This document shows positions 57,898-64,000 of a stretch of 64,000 nucleotides of DNA, piece by piece; within the stretch, counting starts at the first letter, position 1; each line of letters starts with the position of its first letter. Source of the stretch: Tetrastigma voinierianum (taxonomy: Eukaryota; Streptophyta; Magnoliopsida; Vitales; Vitaceae); assembly GCA_016808115.1 (NCBI GenBank), contig JAEQBH010006428.1, positions 1 through 64,000 of the forward strand, read 5' to 3'. Made by a program: the position numbers and the translations under genes. The notes under the pieces were generated by a model, which did no database searches, had not been told where the DNA came from, and worked only from the letters and a program-made list of their open reading frames with translations.

Positions 57898-58784
57898 ATG
57901 GCACTCTGTGACAGTAATCCTCATTTTGGTGCCCTTTGTACGTTAATCCTGGCAAGAGGTTCTCATGCTGGTGGAATTGCCATCTACTGGGGTCAGAATG
58001 GAAATGAGGGAACTCTGGAAGAGACTTGTGCTACAGGGAACTATGAGTTTGTGAACATAGCCTTCTATGTTTCTGGCAATGGAAAGACTCCAATGATCAA
58101 CCTTGCTGGTCATTGTGATCCATACAGTACGCATGCACTGGCTTAAGCTCAGACATAAAGTCATGTCGCTAATAAGGCGTCAAGGTGATGCCTCTTACTG
58201 GAGGAGGAGCAGGGGCTACTACCTGCCTCTAAGGAAGATGCTAGGCAAGTCGCGATTTACCTTTTGGAACAACTTCCTTTGGGGGCAGTCGTCTTCGTCC
58301 ACTTGGTCCAGCTTTCGTTTTGATGGAATTGACTTTGATATTGAAGGAGGAACAAACCAACATTGGGACGATCTCAAGCAACACTTTCTGATACAGCAAG
58401 AAAGGCAAGAAGGTGTACTTAACTGCAGCTCCCCAATGCCCATTCCCTGATGCTTTGGTTGGAGGTGCCCTTAAGACTGGCCTTTTTGATTATGTTTGGA
58501 TTCAATTCTACAACAACCCACCTTGCCAATACACTTCTGGGAATGTTGGCAATCTTGAAGATGCATGGAAGACGTGGACTTCAGATATCCCGGCCACCAA
58601 GATCTTCCTTGGTTTGCCTGCAGCTCCTGATGCAGCGGGAAGTGGCTTCATTCCAGTAGATGATCTCATATCAACTGTGCTTCCATTCATCAAGGGTTCT
58701 GCCAAGTATGGAGGTGTTATGCTGTGGTCCAAGTACTATGATGATCAAACTGGGTACAGTTCTTCTATCAAGAGCAATGTATAG
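57898..58784 (+). pseudogene. Second class III chitinase copy, broken in at least three frames
   Basis: Tandem duplicate of the gene at 52144, highly similar outside the breaks. Frame 1 from ATG 57898 gives a disturbed signal peptide (MALCDSNPHFGALC), then GSHAGGIAIYWGQNGNEGTL and up to INLAGHCDPYSTHALA, stop at 58144. The middle is in another frame, with WNNFLWGQSSSS and the intact catalytic box DGIDFDIEGG (58322-58351). The C-terminal third reads in a third frame (58413-58784) from YLTAAPQCPFPDA to the end (SSSIKSNV, TAG), and is full length and conserved, including QFYNNPPCQY and MLWSKYYDD. Deletions of one or two bases explain the shifts. It is a pseudogene as written; base-calling error is a real alternative because coding identity outside the breaks is high. 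Confidence 0.85.
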
Positions 58785-59275
58785 AACAAAGCATTGATCT
58801 CTGTATCTTCTCTGTCAATTCTTCTACTTGTATTACACCACTATTTCTAAAATATATGCAGAATTATCCTTTTCCATGCATGTATATTTTCGCTCTGTTG
58901 AATTATTTTTCTTTCTCACATATCCCTTAGCATCTGCCATCTCATTGAAAGCTCAACATAGAAAATGTGGATTGAGTTCATGCCTTAACCAGCATCCTAA
59001 GGACCCGAAGGAGGTTCTAATCACAGATATGAGCAAGAACGTGCCCATGCTTACCATCATTTACAGGAAAATCAATGGTTCTATTAATGCAAAATGGCTA
59101 TTATAATTAGATTTAGTTGTTTGTGAATGCCACACATAAGTATGATTACCTAATGCCCATGTATCAAAGGGGAAAGAAAAGAAAATGAACCATCTTAATT
59201 TGCATGGCAGAACCAGTTTTCAAATTTACTTGGAAATTGGTATGGTTCTGATTGCCTTGGTGAGCTGTGGTACCA
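58785..59275. other. 3' flank of chitinase 2
   Basis: 3' UTR-like sequence shared with chitinase 1 (58785-58930), then the flank shared with 56914-57180. It ends where the LTR of the second C copy starts. No other gene is seen. Confidence 0.6.
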
Positions 59276-61230
59276 TAGCGCTGAGTGCAGACCCACTGCG
59301 TGGGTCGAGGGAGCGTGCTGTGACTGGCTTAGCCGCATCATGAAGCAACCCCGAGGCGACACCATATTAAAACCATGGGAACTAACCCGACGATGAGTCT
59401 AGGCGTGCGGGATCAGTCCCCGGCCGGCCATCCTACCACTATATGGGAAGTTTATTTATGGATAAATATAATAAGGAGAAATTACGCACGGAGAATATTT
59501 ATCCATAGATCTCCTAATATCGAAATCTCATCGTCTCAAAATATAAATCCTTAATAAGGAATTAGTCACGGATAAGGAAAGAGAGATTTTATCACCAAAA
59601 TCATGAGATTATCTTCCCTATAATCAAGGTGCAATTCGAGGTACTTAAACGAACCCACGAGGAAGGTATGTAATTCCAACTGCACTAACTCCTGTACCTC
59701 TTCTCATCCTTTTCCCTGCGCTTAATCATGGCGTCGGCATACAGTACGTCAGACCCCCTTTTGCGGGTTTACATCACGTCGCTAATGCCTTAGAGGGACC
59801 GATCTAGAGTAACAACAATTGGGTATATGTAGAGATCAAACAAGGTCTCGTGACGACGTGTAGGAGCCGAAACGACTGCTTTCTGGTAACGCCCGTACGT
59901 TAGCTCTAACGGCTCCTTTATGCAGGCTGGAATTAACTACGATTCGCATTCAAGAAAACAGCCGATGATCGATATGAAGATCAATTCTTCGTGGCGTCGA
60001 GACATGGGCAGAGAAAGAAATGGGAGAACCGTAGAAGAATATGAAATTATAGGATCATATTGAACATCTGCAATGTGAAAACGATCGTCCGCGGGCCTAG
60101 GTAGAAAAAAGGGGCGATCTTGGCGAAGGGCATAATGAGATAGCAGCGGCAAAATTCTTGAGCCGCTCGCGATAAAGAAAGCCCATCGTCCCGACAATGT
60201 AGATACGCGGACAGCGAGTTGTCCTCGGGAAACTCCTTCGTCACCTCCCCCAGTGTGCAGGGTGTTGGCGTTGAGACACTCCGCCATGCATTCAGCGATG
60301 ATGCGATGTGGCACATCAGTTAGGTAAAGAAGAGAAAGAAATAGGCCGCGGGCGCCAACCCTTCAGCGAAATGCAGGAGCGGCGTTTACATTACCCATGG
60401 GGCGTAATGTAGCCATCTTGCCCGATGCTCTGGTATAGGACCTACGCTATACATACACTTTCGGCAACAATTCAAAGTCCGACGAGCATGCTCTCCTGCC
60501 CTAGGCGACACATTCCTTCGACTCTGTTTGCCCCGCGGGTTTGTCATACCAACTTTCACTATGTTTGATGGCTCTGCGGCCCTTATGATGGCGCTCCATT
60601 CTGATCAGTGGTGACTTTGAATCTGGCAGTGACCTTGCAGAAAGTTTTCAAATTCAGTTTGCAAGGACACCTTTCTTGGTTTCACAAGCTCCACATGGCT
60701 TCAAATAAATATTTTCTTGAACTTTGGGGAGCGTTCACCATCTAAAACACCTATGCTCAATCGTCATGAGATATTCAGTTTATACAAACTATTTTGAAAC
60801 ATGAAGAAGAGTCCATACGGGACTTCACAAGGAGTTTGGAAGCGACCGTCCGACAAATAGAATTTTCTGGCATGGATGCAATCGTAAGACTGGGGAGAAG
60901 CTTTGAGTAAATCGACTCCCTTCTTCCCTCGCTGTCTCTAAACATGACAGCAATGAAGAGTTATCGGCGATGACGGTCCTATGACGTTGGAGACGATGCT
61001 CGACAGGCCCGGATCATGATCACCAGGCTGTTTGTGAAAGATGTCGTGACGGGAAAAGCGAGTCCACTTCAAAGGAAGGTTAGAGGCGGGGCAGCGACCC
61101 CAAGACCAATTTCATAAAAGGAGAGAGCCCTCACAATTCACCCCCTTGAATATCTCATACGAAAGGTTGTTGCTCCTCATTCGCAACCTACGGATTTAAA
61201 TGGCACACGCCCCATCCAGACGAATCCTGC
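59276..61230 (+). mobile_element. Second copy of element C 5' region (C'): 5' LTR, leader, gag
   Basis: 59276 (TGTGGTACCATAGCGC) is a likely LTR start in single-copy flank. The LTR runs to about 59815, where TAACAACAATTGGG marks the primer zone seen at about 82-96. From about 59730 on the sequence follows 1-1569 of the window with many point and indel differences. The gag (about 60430-61230) is even more decayed than the left copy; 'LKHEEESIRDFTRS' is still readable near 60800. The C/A junction at 61230/61231 is the same as at 1569/1570, including CCTGC. Confidence 0.75.
60430..61230 (+). pseudogene. gag pseudogene of C'
   Basis: Collinear with 721-1569. Readable parts include VIPTFTMFDGS (about 60540-60575) and EESIRDFTRS (about 60805-60835). 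Frameshifts are more frequent than in the left copy, and no open stretch longer than a few dozen codons remains. Confidence 0.65.
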
Positions 61231-64000
61231 TCATGAGTGTAAAACTCATCTATTTTTAATCTATTTTTTTAGCATGTTTTTAACAGTTTGTTTGAATCTC
61301 TTGCTCATGAGTGTAAAAAACTCATCTATTTTTAATCAGCTTTAGCATCATTTTTAACGGTTTATTTAAGATCTATTTTATGCAAAATGTTGAATATTCA
61401 TCAACTTTTATGTTTTCACGAGAAATTATTGAAAACGGAGAGAATCGACAAAAGAAGCGAAGACAAAGCGGCGATGCATTAGTCGCGACCTGGCGAATTG
61501 TATCGACACAAAATTCAAGCAGGCCACAGGAACTATGTTGCGACCAGCAAATTTATGTCGCAGCAAAGATTGGTCAGAACTCAAGGCTGAAAAGAGCTTT
61601 CTAGGTCGCGACAGTAAAGTTTTCTACACTTGGCGGAAGCTTGAAGAGATTTTTGAAGAAAGGCATCGCGACAACCATGAAATACATCGCGACATACTTA
61701 AATAAATAATTGAAGGAATTATGTCGCGACACTATTTTCATGTTTTTAACATAAAAACACGAGAAGACTAATGGGATGAACTGTGCATGAGAAAGTGCAT
61801 GCGACAGGATAATATCAAGAAACTGACACAGTCGCTAAGATAGAGGTATTTTTATGTGCAACAAAGTTTGCAACATCAGGCACAAACTCAAGGAAGAATG
61901 TCATGACATAGATTATTTTACATTAAGCGATAGACAAACATGAAGGAGGTGGTCCCTATCGTGAGATCTTTGAAGAAAATGACATAAGAAGAATGAAACA
62001 AAAACTTCTTGTTGCAGCTGTAATCAAGAGTTGAGCCAAAACTGTGTGTGACAAAGAGTTCCCTATATCCCAGCGAGTTAAGCTAAGGAATGATAAGATT
62101 AACTCGAGACAAGGAGAAAAGTAGACCCACTGATAAATTTAAGACTTGAGAATTTCAAGGCAATTGTGTCACAACATATAATTCTAATATCTGAATAGAA
62201 AAACCTTTCAGTAGTGACAAGACACAGGAAGAGAAAATTACGTAGACCATAGAGTTTCTTGTCGTGATAGAAAGTGCTTTAGGACTTAGAAATCCTATCG
62301 CGATAGAGGCAGCTCATCCAGCGATAAAGTTCTCAGGCCGAAAAACAATTGTTTGTCTAGACAAAGGAAAATTATGTCATGACAGACTCCAAAAGGACAA
62401 GGACATGAAGGTAGTGCAACGGGTTTGGTGTCGCGACACAAGGCATTTTGTCTTGACAATGGCAGGTGCTGAAAGAAATTTATTTATGACATCGACAAAG
62501 TATGTGCAACAAAATCAAGAACAAGCTGAGAAAGGTTGCGACGAGGAAAAGCGAGAAGCTACGACATGGGAAGGCGCAAAGTGGAGTTGCATGCTTAAAC
62601 AGGAACTTTCTATGTCTAACAAAGAGACCAATTTGGGCCATAATTTTGGGGATCCACAGTACGAATATGTAGTGAGGCTTCAACATTGGAGAAACCTATA
62701 AATACATGACTTTTTAGGGAAATGTCTGCAGAGCTTTAGGTCGGCGACTCAGGGTTTTTGGGTGGTTGAAGACTCTTGTACATTTTATTTTTATTTTTCT
62801 TTTCCATTTTTAGTAGATTTAACCCATTATAGTTTCTTTAGTCGGTTATTTTCCTTTAATTTTATGATTTGGAGTATTGTATTGAAGTGTAGCTTTGAGC
62901 TAGTATTTCTTTATAAATTCTTATTTTCTTCAAGCCCATTTGATTTAAATGGATGTTGAAAGGTTTATAGAGTTCATTTATTTCAATTTGTTTATAATTT
63001 CGATGTAATTTTCCTGATCAACCCAGTCATAATATGAAAGGTAAACCAGTTTGAGAAGTTTGAGCTCTAACTGGAAAGTGGGTCTTTGATGATAGTCATT
63101 TTTCTTTGCATCGGGAGGAAGGAAGCTTTAATTAAATTCTTGAATTTATTTGATTGAGTATTGTTTATAAATTTACTAGTACCGTGTACCCAATGCAAGA
63201 ATCTTGTGTCTCACTCTGAGTTTGTGAGGCCTTACGGTGACACGAGATGGAGAATCATCTTTAGTGCTTCGAAACAGTTCCTTGTGGGTGTAATTGCAGA
63301 ATAATACTATGGAACTAATGAACTTTGAAGGATTACTCGGATAGATCATAACACTTATAAGTTGAGATGGATTGAATGATATCTGATTAATCACTCAAGG
63401 AGTTTCTCTCTTTTACGATGAATTGATTACGATCTCATATTAGCTGAGATCTAATCAGAGAATTACATCAAAGTGTAGGATGAGGTGTCAATCAAATTGG
63501 AGAAGGCTTGTAAGATCCTATCTATGGGGGTAAGAATTCTTTAGTCCTAAGATTTGAGTATGAAGTATTGAAAAGGAAAAATACTTGATTCTTAGAAAGA
63601 GGGTTATATATTACAAGTAACTTATTAGAATCATGTCTCATAAATGAATATGAACCTTTAATCAGTGAAAAGTATTGTTAAGAAGGGTCTAAAACCATAC
63701 TACCCCACATCTTTGACAAACAATCTTCCAAATTGATGGGTGAACTAAATTAAAATGATTAAAGTGGAAGTTATTATTAACTGATCCAGATCCAGTTTTG
63801 TCTCACTTAGTGAATCACCAACCCCAATTTTATTAAACTTTATGCTTGTATATTTAATATTTCCATCTAGGACTACATTTAAGTCATTTTATTATCATAT
63901 CAGTGGAGTTCAAATAGTAATGATTTTGAGTAGTTTGGGATGGTGATCTTGATCTATTTATCATTTGTCCTTGTGAGGGGTGATATCTAGACTTTAAATA
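61231..64000 (+). repeat. Third copy of the element A LTR (A'), cut by the window end
   Basis: Follows 1570-4270 of the window through the palindrome zone (61480-62460), the worn TATA context ACCTATAAATACATGA (about 62695) and the AT-rich 3' part. The first 70 bases are repeated in tandem (61231-61300 and about 61304-61370, both starting at GCTCATGAGTGTAAAA). Palindrome sites are mostly mutated here. It may be the 5' LTR of a second full A copy; this cannot be seen. Confidence 0.8.

Noticed and set aside
57898..58146. Short secreted chitin-binding-like protein from the first frame of chitinase 2
   Set aside because: It is the N-terminal fragment of a frameshifted GH18 gene. The rest of the gene follows directly in other frames.

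Overview
This window is flowering-plant nuclear DNA. It holds one small tandem pair of intronless class III (GH18, hevamine-type) chitinase genes in a dense nest of LTR retrotransposons and a few DNA transposons. The plant assignment rests on the acidic class III endochitinases, on Athila-, Tat- and Ty1/copia-type elements, and on hAT and MITE repeats with plant-style ends. I cannot name the species. I see no rRNA, tRNA, CRISPR array or prokaryotic gene.

Layout, left to right (letters are mine). C (1-1569, resuming 13954-18180) is a decayed Tat-type Ty3/gypsy element. It is split in its gag by A (1570-13953), a complete Athila-type element with 2.9 and 3.1 kb LTRs. A carries gag and a second, env-like ORF but no pol. 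C ends in a 37-40 bp tandem array and joins abruptly to B (about 18190-24096), a 5'-truncated Athila element with RNase H/integrase, env-like ORF, polypurine tract and 3' LTR. A MITE containing a small hAT element follows, then half of a second hAT element. Next comes a copia cluster: a 3' fragment D0, then D1 (25437-37004), which carries a 0.7 kb hAT element and a 6 kb probable solo LTR (F). D2 (37342-50387) is a second copia element, split in its protease region by E (40029-46988), a non-autonomous tRNA-Asp-primed LTR element.

The gene island is 51.7-59.2 kb. Chitinase 1 (52144-53028) has an open frame, but a central patch is out of register. Chitinase 2 (57898-58784) is broken in several frames. 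Their promoters and 3' flanks are homologous, so they arose by tandem duplication. The copies are now separated by a DNA transposon (about 53784-56501) that itself contains a perfectly bordered 1.74 kb solo LTR. From about 59276 a second C/A nested unit starts and runs off the window; it repeats the left end of the window, including the exact C/A junction.

The most interesting pattern is regulatory. Three different LTR families (A, B, E) each carry clusters of their own CG-rich palindrome in the LTR just upstream of a TATA-like site. A and B carry the same kind of cluster again inside the element, just before the env-like ORF. In A that internal cluster is followed by a TATA box, a CT-rich leader and an ATG in good context, which looks like a second promoter for that ORF.

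Almost all retroelement reading frames are broken by many stops and indels. Some of the single-base losses, above all in the chitinases, may be assembly error rather than biology.
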